A stretch of 64,000 bases of DNA from NCBI RefSeq assembly GCF_007989825.1, contig NZ_BJUA01000013.1, positions 1-64,000 of the forward strand, written 5' to 3'. The DNA is from Cellulomonas persica (GTDB lineage Bacteria > Actinomycetota > Actinomycetes > Actinomycetales > Cellulomonadaceae). The notes beneath the pieces were generated by a model, which was not told where the DNA came from, did not search any database, and saw nothing but the letters and a program-made list of their open reading frames with translations. Shown piece by piece: positions 38,126 to 47,724 of the stretch; position 1 is the stretch's first letter, and each line of letters begins with the position of its first letter. Both the position numbers and the translations under genes were made by a program.

Positions 38126-38223
38126 CGTCTGTGCCCGGTGCCGATTCCGTCGGACCCGTGCCCGATGCGTGCGCCCCTCGGATGCCTGGCTCTCTCGCGC
38201 GCTGCCGACCGTGCGCCCCGGGG

Positions 38224-38982
38224 TCACCGGGCTCGCTGGCAGGTCGGGCAGTAGAAGACCGGCCGTTGCATCGGGGGCCGGCGCGCCTGACCGACCGCGA
38301 CGGGCGTGCCGCAGCGCGGGCAGGGCTGCCGCAGCCGCCCGTGCACGCGACCGGGTGGGAACCCCGTGAGCACCGAGCGCTGCATCTGCTGCCGCGCGGT
38401 CCGGTAGAGGCGCACCGGGTCGGGCACCTCGTCGGCGGGTGTCCAGGGCCACAGACGCAGCGCGAACAGCGATTCGGCGCAGTAGATCGTCCCGATGCCC
38501 GCCGCAACCCGCTGGTCGAGCAGCACCTCGGCGGCGGGCGTCTGCCCGGCCGCCCGCCACCGCTCGAGGACCTCGTCGAGGTCGAGCTCGTCGGCGAGCA
38601 CGTCGGGGCCCAGATGACCCAGGAGGCGGGGCTCGTCGCGCGTCGGGAGCACGTCGAGCATGCCGAGCAGCCTGCCGTACGCGGTCCAGCGTGACGTCGC
38701 GAGCAGTGCCCGCACCTCCTCGGACCGACCCCGCGCCGCGGGTGTACCGGTACGCGCGATCCGCCACTCGCCGTCCATGCGCAGGTGCGTGTGCAGCGTG
38801 CGGCCGTCGTCGAACCGCGTGAGCAGGTGCTTGCCGTAGGGCCGGGTGCCGAGCACGGTCCGTCCGACGAGGTCCACGCCCGCGGCCGTCGGCCAGCGCA
38901 GCTCGGCGCGCTCGAGCACCTGACCCGCGAGCGCCTCGTCGAGCCGGGTCGCCGTCCGGCGCAGGATGTCTCCCTCAGGCAC
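38224..38982 (-). CDS. nei: Fpg/Nei family DNA glycosylase (endonuclease VIII type)
   Basis: This base-excision enzyme removes oxidised bases and nicks the strand. The 252-residue product starts MPEGD, giving the catalytic Pro2 and Glu3 after Met removal. YGKHLL supplies the conserved Lys, and RVAAGIGTIYCAESLFAL the helix-two-turn-helix. A zinc finger ends the chain: CPRCG plus FYCPTC, with four Cys ligands. MPEGD rather than MPELP places it in the Nei branch. It is 63 nt downstream of lhr on the same strand, a common actinobacterial pair. Confidence 0.92.
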   Translation of the reverse strand: MPEGDILRRTATRLDEALAGQVLERAELRWPTAAGVDLVGRTVLGTRPYGKHLLTRFDDGRTLHTHLRMDGEWRIARTGTPAARGRSEEVRALLATSRWTAYGRLLGMLDVLPTRDEPRLLGHLGPDVLADELDLDEVLERWRAAGQTPAAEVLLDQRVAAGIGTIYCAESLFALRLWPWTPADEVPDPVRLYRTARQQMQRSVLTGFPPGRVHGRLRQPCPRCGTPVAVGQARRPPMQRPVFYCPTCQRAR

Positions 38983-39045
38983 CGCGGACCGCCCTCACGG
39001 TGCCCGACCGCCGTCCGACGGTGCACGGACGCGGCGGCGTGCGCG

Positions 39046-42000
39046 TCACCGGTCCGTCCCGAGCCGCAGCCCGCGCGGCGTGGTCGCGAAGCCCGCCGCG
39101 ACCAGAGCCCGTCCCGCGGGCGAGTGGACGGCGCCGTCCGCGAGCACCGCCGCGCCGTCGATCCGCGTGATGGTCAGCCGGCCGGTGCGCGCGACGACGG
39201 CGGCGAGCCCGCGTGCGGCCGCGGCGAGCGTCTCGTCGTCCTCCGCGAACGACAGCACCGTGCGGCCGCCGCGTTCGAGGTAGAGCGCAAGACCGCCGTC
39301 GACGAGCACGACGAGCGACCCCGCCTTGCGCCCAGGCCGGTGGCCCGTGCCGTCGGCCGCCGGTCGGTCGGGCCACGCGAGCGAGCCGCCGTAGGGGTTC
39401 GCGGGGTCGGTCGCGGCCAGCACGACGACGACGGGGTGGGGACCGGCGCCGTACCGGCGCGGCGCGTCGGCGGACGCTCCGGAGCCCGCCGTCGCAGCGC
39501 CCGCCGCCGCGCCTGACCTGGTCATGCCTGCCCCTGCTGTGCCTGCCCTCGCCGTGCCTGCCCTCGCCGTGCCCGAACCGGTCGCTCCCGCTCCCGGCAG
39601 CGCCCATGCGTCGGTGGACGGCGGTGCAGCGCCCGGGCGCTCGTCGCGCAGCTCGACGGCCCGGTCGCGCGCCGCCTGCACGGTCGCGGCGTCGGCGCGC
39701 AGCTGGTCGACCGCGCCGGGCAGCGCGAACTGCGAGCCGCCGAGCCGTTCGACGAAGTACCCGCGGCGCACCTGACCGCCCTGCTCGAGCGCCCCGAGCA
39801 CGCGGTACACGTCGCCGAAACGCGCACCGATCCCCTCGAGCGGGGCGACGGCGCGCGTCAGCACGCCGTGGCGGTCCAGGAGCTGCGCGGCGAGCGCGTG
39901 CGCGCGCAGGGTCGGGTCGGGCTCGCGCGCCGGCAGGAGCGACCAGCGGCCCGCGGCGCTCGCCGCGCTCGCACCCGGGCGACCGAGCGCCCCGGCCGAG
40001 GCCATGCCGGGCCCGCGCAGCCCGAGGCGAGGACGCAGCGCGCGACCGCGCGGCGCCGCGGGGCGCGTGCGGTGGGCGGTGCTGCCCGAGCCCAGCCACG
40101 CGCGCAGGGGCGCGAGCGAGTCGTTGGTGACCTGTCCGGCCCACACGAGCTCCCACAGCGCGGCCGCGATCTCGCGCTCGCTCACGTGACCGGAAGCCGG
40201 CCGATGCTGCTCGTCGCCGGACGCGAGCTCCTGGCCGTGCTCCTGCTCGCGCGCACGCTCGTGCTGGGCGAGCCGTTCGGCCACGCGCGCGACGAGCGCG
40301 CCCACGAACCACGCGCCGCCGTCGGCCAGACAGTCCAGGACCGCGTCGCGGACCGGTGACGGCGTGAGCTCGTCGGGCACGGGGGCGGGCAGCGTGAGGT
40401 CCGCGACGGCCGCCGGGTGCAGCGAGACCAGGCCGTCGTGGCCCGGCAGCGCGGCGTGCCCGGCCCACACCACCTCGCCGGCGGCCGTGAGCTCGTCGAG
40501 CATCTCCGGGCGGTAGTCGACGACGCGCGACGGCAGGACGTGCGCCTCGAGCGCCGAGGCCGGGACGGCGAAGCCCGCGAGCTGCTCGACGACGCGGGCG
40601 ACACCGTCCACTCCGCGCAGGCCGTCGCTCGCACGCCCCAGCACGGGCACGACCGACTGCCAGCGCGGCAGGAAGACTCCCAGCGAGCGCGGGTCGACGG
40701 GCTCGACCTGCGACCGCAGCGCCGCGAGCGAGCGCCGCCGCAGCGTGCGCAGCACGTTGGCGTCGCAGAACTCGTCGCCCGTCCCGCCGAGCTCGGTGGG
40801 TCGCAGCCGACCGCGCACGAGCACGCCCGCGCTCTCCAGGCGGGCGAGCGCATGGTGCGCGATCGCGACACCCCAGCCGTAGCGCGCGGCGAGCGCGGTC
40901 GCGGTGAACGGGCCGTGCGTGCGGGCGTACCGGCGCGCGAGGTCCCCGACGGGGTCGGGCAGGACCTCGGTGAACGCCTCGGGCACGCCGACGGGCAGCG
41001 CCACGCCGAGCGCGTCCCGCAGCCGCCCCGCGTCCTCGATCGCGGCCCACTGCGTCGCGCGGTGCGGCGGCACGCCCGCGAGGCGCACCTCGATCAGCCG
41101 ACGCGCGTCGGCGAGCTCGGCGAGCCACGTCGCCACGTGGTCGTGCGCGGCGGGCGCGGTGCGGGTCATCAGCTCGGCGACCGTCAGCGGGCCGTGCCGG
41201 CGCACGGTGTCGGCGAGCTGCTCGATCGTCGTCGCCTGCCGGTCCGGCGCGCGGCCGGACAGCTCGGCCTCCGTCTCGAGCACCGCCTCGGGGTCGAGCA
41301 GGTCCGCGAGCTGGGACTCGCCGCCCTGGCCGAGCAGCTCGGCCAGGAGTGTCGGGTCGAGCGTGAGCGCCGCGGCCCGGCGCTCGGCGAGCGGCGCGTC
41401 CCCGTCGTACAGGAACTGCGCGGTGTAGCCCATGAGCAGGGACTGCGCGAACGGCGAGGGCGCGGGTGTCGTCACCTCGAGCACCCGCACGCGCCCGGTC
41501 GAGATCCCGCGCATGAGCTCGGCGAGCGCAGCGGTGTCGAAGTCGTCCTGCAGGCACTCGCGCGTCGCCTCGAGCAGGATGGGGAAGTCGGGGTACTGCG
41601 CGGCGACCGACAGGAGCTGCGCGGCGCGCTGGCGCTGCTGCCACAGCGGGCTGCGGCGGTCCGGCCGACGGCGGGGGAGCAGCAGGGCGCGTCCGGCGGC
41701 CTCGCGGAAGCGCGCGCCGAACAGCGCCGACGAGCCGAGCTCGGAGCGGACCTGCGTCACGACGTCGTCGGCGTCGACGAGCAGGTCGGCCAGGTCGAGA
41801 CCCGGGCCGCCGGAGGTCGGCGGCGGCCCGCTGCGGCTGTCGAGCCCGTCGACCGGCCACAGCTCGTCGAGCTCGGCGTCGAGCATGTCGGGCAGCCGCA
41901 GGACGATCCCGTCGTCGGAGTGCATCGCCGCGGCGTCCACGCCGTACCGCTCGCGCAGCCGCGCGCCCAGCACCACGGCCCACGGCGCGTGCACGCGCGC

Positions 42001-44202
42001 GCCGTACGGCGAGTGGATGACGATCCGCCAGTCGCCGAGCTCGTCGCGGAACCGCTCGACGACCACCGCGGTGTCGCTCGGCACCTCACCCGTGGCTGTC
42101 TGCTGCTCGCGCAGGTAGGCGAGCAGGTTGTCGGCCGCCCAGGCGTCGAGGCCCGCCGCGGTCGCGGCGAGCCGCGCGTCCTCGTCGTCGAGCGCGACGA
42201 GCTCGCGCACCCACGCACCCATCGCCTGACCCAGCGCCGCGGGCCGGCCCGGCGCGTCGCCCTTCCAGAACGGCAGCCGCCCGGGCAGCCCGGGCGCGGG
42301 GGAGACCAGCACCCGGTCCGTCGTGATCTGCTCGATGCGCCACGTGCTCGAGCCGAGCGTGAACGTGTCGCCGGCACGCGACTCGTAGACCATCTCCTCG
42401 TCGAGCTCGCCGACGCGCTTGCCGCCGCGTGTGCGCCCGCCCGAGACCTCGGGGTCGACGGGCACGCCGTCCGCCGAGCCCGTGGCCAGGAACACGCCGT
42501 ACATGCCGCGGTCGGGGATCGTGCCGCCGCTCGTGACCGCGAGCCGCAGCGCGCCCGGCCGGCCCGTGAGCACGTCCCGCACGCGGTCCCACACGAGGCG
42601 TGGACGCAGCTCGGCGAACTCCTCGCTCGGGTACCGGCCCGCGAGCATGTCGAGCACCGCGCGCAGGGTCGCGTCGCCGAGCTGGCTGAACGGCGCCGCG
42701 CGGCGCACGACGCGTGCCAGCTCGTCGACCGGCCAGTCGTCGACCGCGACCATCGCGACGACCTGCTGCGCGAGGACGTCGAGCGGGTTGCTCGGGATCG
42801 CGAGCGGCTCGAGCTCGCCGCTGCGCATGCGCTGGGCCGTGACCGCCGCGGCCACGAGCTCGCCCCGGTACGTCGGGAAGACCACGCCGCGCGAGACGGC
42901 ACCGACCTGGTGGCCCGCGCGGCCGATCCGCTGCAGGCCGCTCGCGACCGACGGCGGTGCGCCGACCTGCACGACGAGGTCGACCGCGCCCATGTCGATC
43001 CCGAGCTCGAGCGAGCTCGTGGCGACGACCGCGGGCAGCGCGCCGGCCTTGAGCTCGGACTCGGTGCGGGTGCGCTCGGCCCGGCTCATGGACCCGTGAT
43101 GCGCCCGCGCGAGGATGCCGCTCGCGTCGCGCGTGTCGATCCCGACGCCCGTGCCGGACTGCCCGGGCACGGAAGCCGCGTGCAGCTCGCCGGGGTCCGC
43201 GACGTCCAGCCCCTGGCGCTGGGCCCACACCTCGTTCATGCGCGACGTGAGGCGCTCCGCGCCGCGCCGCGAGTTGGTGAACACGAGCGTCGAGCGGTGC
43301 TCGGCCACGAGGTCGACGACGCGCTCCTCGACGTGCGGCCAGACCGACGCGCGGCGCTGGGGGCTGTGGGCCGCTCCCGACAGGTCCGGGCCCTCGTCGT
43401 CGGGCGTGCCGCCCCCGGGCGTGGGGGCGCTCGCGAGGTCCGTCAGGTCCGGGACCGGCACGACGACGTCCACCGCGATCTGCTTGGTGGACGGCGGCTG
43501 CACGACGACCACCTCGCGGCCGCCCTCGTGCGGCGGGCGCGCGCCGGCCAGGAAGCCCGCGACCGGCTCGACGGGCTGGACGGTGGCGGACAGCCCGATC
43601 CGCTGCGCAGGTGCGTGCCCGCCCGCCTCCAGGAGGGCGTCGAGCCGTTCGAGGGACAGCGCGAGGTGCGCGCCGCGCTTGGTGCCGGCGACGGCGTGGA
43701 TCTCGTCGACGATCACTGTCCGGACTCCCGCGAGTCCCGCCCGGGCGCCCGAGGTCAGGACGAGGTAGAGCGACTCGGGCGTCGTGATGAGCACGTCCGG
43801 GGGTCGCGTCGCGAACGCGCGTCGCTCCGACGGGGGCGTGTCGCCCGTGCGGATGCCGACCGCGACGTCCGGGAGCGTGGTCCCCAGGCGCGTGGCCGCC
43901 TGGCGGATCCCGACGAGCGGCGAGCGCAGGTTGCGCTCGACGTCGGTCGCGAGCGCCTTGAGCGGGGAGACGTACAGCACGCGGCAGCGCAGCGCGGGGT
44001 CCTGCGGCGGCGGTCCGGTCAGGAGGCCGTCCAGGGCCCACAGGAAGGCGGCGAGCGTCTTGCCCGAGCCCGTGGGCGCCACGACGAGCGCGTGCCGCCC
44101 GCCCGAGACGGCGTCCCACGCGCCGAGCTGGGCCGCGGTCGGCTCGGCGAACGCGCCCGAGAACCACGACCGGGTCGGCTCGGAGAACCGGGTGAGCACC
44201 AC
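39046..44202 (-). CDS. lhr: Lhr-family ATP-dependent helicase
   Basis: Lhr is a 3'-5' DNA helicase implicated in repair. The 1718-residue product has Walker A APTGSGKTLAAFLWAL near residue 40, LYVSPLKALATDVERNL, the DEIH box in VIVDEIHAV, LVFTNSRRGAERL, and motif VI QRIGRAGHQVG. The long winged-helix and C-terminal region follows, as in full-length Lhr. A low-complexity linker of Gly/Ala/Thr/Arg repeats (coded near 39500-39600) splits the last 200 residues. The GTG at 44202 (or 44199) is chosen because it leads straight into VLTRFSEPTRSWF, the family start; longer readings continue without homology. Confidence 0.92.
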   Translation of the reverse strand: MVLTRFSEPTRSWFSGAFAEPTAAQLGAWDAVSGGRHALVVAPTGSGKTLAAFLWALDGLLTGPPPQDPALRCRVLYVSPLKALATDVERNLRSPLVGIRQAATRLGTTLPDVAVGIRTGDTPPSERRAFATRPPDVLITTPESLYLVLTSGARAGLAGVRTVIVDEIHAVAGTKRGAHLALSLERLDALLEAGGHAPAQRIGLSATVQPVEPVAGFLAGARPPHEGGREVVVVQPPSTKQIAVDVVVPVPDLTDLASAPTPGGGTPDDEGPDLSGAAHSPQRRASVWPHVEERVVDLVAEHRSTLVFTNSRRGAERLTSRMNEVWAQRQGLDVADPGELHAASVPGQSGTGVGIDTRDASGILARAHHGSMSRAERTRTESELKAGALPAVVATSSLELGIDMGAVDLVVQVGAPPSVASGLQRIGRAGHQVGAVSRGVVFPTYRGELVAAAVTAQRMRSGELEPLAIPSNPLDVLAQQVVAMVAVDDWPVDELARVVRRAAPFSQLGDATLRAVLDMLAGRYPSEEFAELRPRLVWDRVRDVLTGRPGALRLAVTSGGTIPDRGMYGVFLATGSADGVPVDPEVSGGRTRGGKRVGELDEEMVYESRAGDTFTLGSSTWRIEQITTDRVLVSPAPGLPGRLPFWKGDAPGRPAALGQAMGAWVRELVALDDEDARLAATAAGLDAWAADNLLAYLREQQTATGEVPSDTAVVVERFRDELGDWRIVIHSPYGARVHAPWAVVLGARLRERYGVDAAAMHSDDGIVLRLPDMLDAELDELWPVDGLDSRSGPPPTSGGPGLDLADLLVDADDVVTQVRSELGSSALFGARFREAAGRALLLPRRRPDRRSPLWQQRQRAAQLLSVAAQYPDFPILLEATRECLQDDFDTAALAELMRGISTGRVRVLEVTTPAPSPFAQSLLMGYTAQFLYDGDAPLAERRAAALTLDPTLLAELLGQGGESQLADLLDPEAVLETEAELSGRAPDRQATTIEQLADTVRRHGPLTVAELMTRTAPAAHDHVATWLAELADARRLIEVRLAGVPPHRATQWAAIEDAGRLRDALGVALPVGVPEAFTEVLPDPVGDLARRYARTHGPFTATALAARYGWGVAIAHHALARLESAGVLVRGRLRPTELGGTGDEFCDANVLRTLRRRSLAALRSQVEPVDPRSLGVFLPRWQSVVPVLGRASDGLRGVDGVARVVEQLAGFAVPASALEAHVLPSRVVDYRPEMLDELTAAGEVVWAGHAALPGHDGLVSLHPAAVADLTLPAPVPDELTPSPVRDAVLDCLADGGAWFVGALVARVAERLAQHERAREQEHGQELASGDEQHRPASGHVSEREIAAALWELVWAGQVTNDSLAPLRAWLGSGSTAHRTRPAAPRGRALRPRLGLRGPGMASAGALGRPGASAASAAGRWSLLPAREPDPTLRAHALAAQLLDRHGVLTRAVAPLEGIGARFGDVYRVLGALEQGGQVRRGYFVERLGGSQFALPGAVDQLRADAATVQAARDRAVELRDERPGAAPPSTDAWALPGAGATGSGTARAGTARAGTAGAGMTRSGAAAGAATAGSGASADAPRRYGAGPHPVVVVLAATDPANPYGGSLAWPDRPAADGTGHRPGRKAGSLVVLVDGGLALYLERGGRTVLSFAEDDETLAAAARGLAAVVARTGRLTITRIDGAAVLADGAVHSPAGRALVAAGFATTPRGLRLGTDR
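39521..39590 (-). repeat. 15-nt tandem repeat in the Lhr linker
   Basis: GCCTGCCCTCGCCGT-type units repeat on the plus strand with a 15-nt period, coding GTARA-like repeats on the minus strand. Confidence 0.65.
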
Positions 44203-44346
44203 GGCGCCATCGTCGCAGGCCCCGCCCACATCCGCGGCCTCGTCGAGGCAGCCGGCCCCGACGAGCCGGTCGGCGCGCGACGGACGCCTGGTCGACCTGC
44301 CGGTCGTGTGCTGCGCGCCGTCCGTGGTCCGTGACAGGCTGACGCC

Positions 44347-44580
44347 GTGAGGTACAGCGAGTTCTGGGAGCTGGTCGAGGAGGTCCTCGGCAGCGCGCAC
44401 GGGCGTGAGCTCGTCGCGACGCTCGTCGTGGGCGCGCTCGACAACCGGACGGCCGCGGCGGCGCTCGAGGACGGGCAGGACCCCCGCACCGTGTGGCACG
44501 CGCTGTGCGACGAGCTCGACATCCCCGAGTCGCGCAGGTGGGGGGCCGACCAGCGCCGGCCCGCCCCGCCGCGCCGCTGA
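44347..44580 (+). CDS. DUF3046 protein
   Basis: The 77-residue product matches the small actinobacterial DUF3046 family by eye: RYSEFWELVEEVLG at the start, LDNRTAAAALEDGQDPRTVW in the middle and CDELDIPESRRWG near the end. Function is unknown, but the gene is regularly found just upstream of recA. Here two other genes separate it from recA. The GTG has CAGGCT 6 nt upstream, a possible leaderless -10 box. Confidence 0.85.
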   Translation: MRYSEFWELVEEVLGSAHGRELVATLVVGALDNRTAAAALEDGQDPRTVWHALCDELDIPESRRWGADQRRPAPPRR

Positions 44581-44598
44581 GCGGACGGTGAGCGTCCG

Positions 44599-46710
44599 GT
44601 GAGCGAGCGCGCGGAGGTCTCCGCCGCTCGTCGTCCGGGCCGGCTCGCGTGGTGGCCCACGCTCGCGGACCTCGGGGACGCGCTCGCGGGCCTCGTCTCG
44701 ACCGCCGCCGGGCTCGCGATCGCCGTGGCCGTGGTCGACGGCGTCGAGGCGGCCCGTGCGTCGGCCGTCCTGCTCGTCGCGCTCGTCGTGTTCGTCGGCG
44801 ACCTCGTGCTGCGCGGCCCGCTGCGTGCGCTCGCGCGCGTCCTCGGCGCGATGGGTGCCCTCCTGCTGGGCCTGGTCGCGCAGGTCGCGCTCGCGTGGGG
44901 CGCGCTGCTGCTCGTGCCGGGCATCCGCGTCACCTCGGGCTGGGCGGTGCTCGGGGTGCTCGCGATCGCGGCGGTCGTCATGGCCGCCGGGCGCTGGCTG
45001 ATCGGCGCGAACGACTCCGACTACGTCATCTCGGACGTCCTGCGCCGCGCGCGACGCAAGGCCCGACGGCAGCCCGCACGCGCGGTCGACGGGCGTCCCG
45101 TCGGACTGCTCGTCGTGCAGCTCGACGGCGTGGCCGAGCCCGTGCTGCACGAGGCGATCGAGGCGGGGCTCGCGCCGACCATGGCGCGCTGGCTCGAGGC
45201 CGGCACCCACCTGCTCGAGACCTGGTGGGCACGCGTCCCGTCGACGACGCCCGCGAGCCAGGCCGGGCTGCTGCACGGCGACTCGGGGGAGATCCCCGCG
45301 TTCCGCTGGTGGGACCGCGACCTGGGGCGGCTCGTCGTGACGAACCACCCGGCCGACGCGGCGCTCGTCGAGGCGCGCATGACGAACGGCAAGGGTCTGC
45401 TCGCGGGCGGCGGCACCGCGGTCTCGACGATGTTCACGGGCGACGCGGAGCGCGCGTACGTCGTCATGAGCCGGACGCGCAACCGCGGTCCGGACGGGTC
45501 GGGCGCAGGACTCGGGCCGGGCGCGGAGTTCGTGCGGTTCTTCGCGAGCCCGTTCGTCCTCGCGCGTGCCGTCTCGCTCACGGCGGGCGAGATCGTCAAG
45601 GAGCTCTACCAGGCGCGCCGGCAGAGCGTGCGCGACGTGCGGCCACGGATCTCGCGCGGCGGGTGGTACGTGCTGCTGCGCGGCGTGACGAACGTGCTCA
45701 TGCGCGACCTGTCGACGTCGCTCGTCGCCGAGGCGCTGGTGCGCGGGGACCCGGCCGTGTTCGTCGACCTCGTGGACTACGACGAGATCGCGCACCACGC
45801 CGGGCCGACGAGGCCCGAGTCGCTGCGTGCGCTCGAGGGACTCGACCGGGTGCTGCGGACGCTCGAGCAGGCGATGCTGGTCGCGCCGCGCGACTACCGC
45901 GTCGTCGTGCTGTCCGACCACGGGCAGGCGCTCGGCGAGACGTTCGAGCAGCTCGAGGGGCGCTCGCTGATCGACGTCGTGCGCGAGCTCATGGCGCGTC
46001 CCGAGGCGAGCGGGCTCGAGAGCGGCACGGGCGAGGACTGGGGCCCGTTGAACGCGCTCGTCACGAGCGTCGTGGGGTCCGGCGGGAGCCGCGCGATGGG
46101 GCCGGACGCGGGGCGTGGATCCGGCCGGGCACGCGCGGCCGGAGCACCCGAGCCGCCCGAGGTGGTCGTCGTCGGGTCGGGCAACCTGGGCCTCGTGTGG
46201 TTCCCGCGGGTGGACCACCGCCTGGTGCTCGAGGAGCTGCAGGAGCGCTGGCCCGCGCTCGTCGCGGGGCTGGCGGCCCGGCCGGGCGTCGGCGTGGTCG
46301 TGGTCGACACGCACGAGCGCGGGCTCGTCGCGTTCGGCGCGCGCGGGCTCGCGCTGCTCGAGCCCCGGGACGGCGAGACCGCGGTCGAGGGCGAGGACCC
46401 GCTCGCGCCGTACGGGCCGCGTGCGCGCGCCGACCTCGCGCGCGCGGCGCGGCTGCCGCACACGGGCGACGTGCTGCTGGTCTCACGCGTCACCGCGCGC
46501 GGGCACGTGCACGCGTTCGAGGGCCAGGTGGGGTCGCACGGCGGGATCGGCGGGCACCAGAACAGCGCGCTGCTGCTGCACCCGGCGGACTGGTCCGTCG
46601 ACGACGACCTGCGTGAGCCCGTCGGCGACGACGAGCTGCTCGTCGGGGCGGAGGCCGTGCACGCCCAGCTCGTGCGCTGGGCCGAGCGCAACGGGCTGCG
46701 CGGGGCGTGA
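44599..46710 (+). CDS. Membrane protein: holin-like N terminus fused to an alkaline-phosphatase-fold phosphodiesterase
   Basis: The 703-residue product has about four membrane helices in residues 20-140, resembling the phage-holin-4 superfamily. A large domain of the nucleotide pyrophosphatase/phosphodiesterase type follows. Metal and nucleophile candidates are VVQLDGV, STTPASQAGLLHG with Thr, FVDLVDYDEIAHHAGP, VVVLSDHGQAL and GSHGGIGGHQNSALLLHP. The catalytic part is probably cytoplasmic or exported depending on helix number, which I cannot settle. The substrate is unknown. It starts 18 nt after the DUF3046 gene and ends 1 nt before the next GTG, so three genes look cotranscribed. Confidence 0.8.
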   Translation: MSERAEVSAARRPGRLAWWPTLADLGDALAGLVSTAAGLAIAVAVVDGVEAARASAVLLVALVVFVGDLVLRGPLRALARVLGAMGALLLGLVAQVALAWGALLLVPGIRVTSGWAVLGVLAIAAVVMAAGRWLIGANDSDYVISDVLRRARRKARRQPARAVDGRPVGLLVVQLDGVAEPVLHEAIEAGLAPTMARWLEAGTHLLETWWARVPSTTPASQAGLLHGDSGEIPAFRWWDRDLGRLVVTNHPADAALVEARMTNGKGLLAGGGTAVSTMFTGDAERAYVVMSRTRNRGPDGSGAGLGPGAEFVRFFASPFVLARAVSLTAGEIVKELYQARRQSVRDVRPRISRGGWYVLLRGVTNVLMRDLSTSLVAEALVRGDPAVFVDLVDYDEIAHHAGPTRPESLRALEGLDRVLRTLEQAMLVAPRDYRVVVLSDHGQALGETFEQLEGRSLIDVVRELMARPEASGLESGTGEDWGPLNALVTSVVGSGGSRAMGPDAGRGSGRARAAGAPEPPEVVVVGSGNLGLVWFPRVDHRLVLEELQERWPALVAGLAARPGVGVVVVDTHERGLVAFGARGLALLEPRDGETAVEGEDPLAPYGPRARADLARAARLPHTGDVLLVSRVTARGHVHAFEGQVGSHGGIGGHQNSALLLHPADWSVDDDLREPVGDDELLVGAEAVHAQLVRWAERNGLRGA

Positions 46711-46711
46711 C

Positions 46712-47560
46712 GTGACCGGACGCGAGACGAGCGTGGTGCCGTCGCACGCCCCGCCGTCGGACGCCCCGCGGGACGTCACCGTGCGCTGGCTCGGGCACGC
46801 GAGCGTGGTGCTGGACCTGCCCGCGGACCCCGGGACGGGCGGCCGCGTGCGGCTGCTGACAGACCCGTTGCTGCGTCGGCACGCAGGGCTGCTGCGCCGG
46901 CGCGGGCGCGCGCCGCTGCGCGAGGACTGGGGCGAGCCGGACGCCGTGCTCGTCTCGCACCTGCACCACGACCACGCCGAGCTCGGCTCGCTCGAGCTCG
47001 TCGCCGGCACCCCCGTGGTCACGGCGCCCACCAACGCGCACTGGCTGCGCCACCACGGCGTGCGCGCGGTCGGGGTCCCGGAGGGGACGTGGTGGCAGGT
47101 GCCGGGCACGTCGGTGGCCGTGCTGCCGGTGACCGCGGTGCACGGGCACCGCCCGATGCCGCACCGGCCGAACGCGGCCGTGGGGTTCCTCGTGGTCGCG
47201 CCGAGCGCGCGCGTGTGGTTCGCGGGGGACACCGAGCCGTTCCCGCAGATGGCGGACCTCGCGCGGGTCGCGGGCGGGCCGATCGACCTCGCGCTCGTGC
47301 CCGTGGGCGGGTGGGGCCCGCGGCTGTCCGGCGGGCACATGGACCCCGTGCAGGCCGCGCGCGCGGTCGAGGTCGTCGGGGCGACGACGGCCGTGCCCGT
47401 GCACTGGGGGACGCTGCACGCGCCCGTGTCACGGCGGCTGCCGCCGGGCTGGATGGACGCCGCGGGTCCCGCGTTCGCGGCGGCTGTCGCGCGCGGTCCG
47501 TCGCCGTGCGCCGTCCACGTGCTCGAGCCGGGGGAGCAGGTGCGGCTCCCGCACGTGTGA
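46712..47560 (+). CDS. Metallo-beta-lactamase-fold hydrolase
   Basis: The 282-residue product has TVRWLGHASVVLDLP, the full metal motif SHLHHDHAEL, AVHGHRP with a metal His, and VWFAGDTEPF. The metal HWG near the C terminus is in VPVHWGTLHAP. This fits the UlaG/NAPE-PLD-like branch. Unlike the MBL gene at 27689, the HxHxDH motif is intact. The GTG starts 1 nt after the phosphodiesterase stop, suggesting a shared transcript and perhaps sequential hydrolysis, which is inference. Confidence 0.85.
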   Translation: MTGRETSVVPSHAPPSDAPRDVTVRWLGHASVVLDLPADPGTGGRVRLLTDPLLRRHAGLLRRRGRAPLREDWGEPDAVLVSHLHHDHAELGSLELVAGTPVVTAPTNAHWLRHHGVRAVGVPEGTWWQVPGTSVAVLPVTAVHGHRPMPHRPNAAVGFLVVAPSARVWFAGDTEPFPQMADLARVAGGPIDLALVPVGGWGPRLSGGHMDPVQAARAVEVVGATTAVPVHWGTLHAPVSRRLPPGWMDAAGPAFAAAVARGPSPCAVHVLEPGEQVRLPHV

Positions 47561-47641
47561 GCGGTCGTGGCGGGGTCCGTCTGCGTCCGTCCGGCTGCGC
47601 GGCGAGCTCCTGCCGACGGGTTCCCGGCGTGTCGCGCGCGA

Positions 47642-47657
47642 TCGAACGTCTGTTCGG
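47642..47657. promoter_or_regulatory. LexA (SOS) box upstream of recA
   Basis: TCGAACGTCTGTTCGG matches the actinobacterial/Gram-positive SOS consensus TCGAAC-N4-GTTCGA in 15 of 16 informative positions apart from the final base. TAGTGT, a -10-like hexamer, follows at 47658-47663, so LexA would cover the promoter. Confidence 0.85.
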
Positions 47658-47707
47658 TAGTGTGGGTCGCGGTGACGACGAACGTGTCGCCCACCCGTCC
47701 CCAGACC

Positions 47708-47724
47708 GGACCCGTGCAGGGTCC
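47708..47724. other. Hairpin in the recA leader
   Basis: GGACCC (47708-47713) pairs with GGGTCC (47719-47724) over 5 nt in the roughly 180-nt leader after the SOS promoter. Confidence 0.3.

Noticed and set aside
44203-46461. Extension of the Lhr frame upstream to about 2470 residues
   Set aside because: The extra part is antisense to the phosphodiesterase gene and has no homology-like motifs. Lhr proteins begin near the GTG at 44202.
44599-46710. Prophage signal from the holin-like segment
   Set aside because: No other phage gene is near, and this fusion sits between core chromosomal genes, so the holin likeness is a membrane-fold resemblance.
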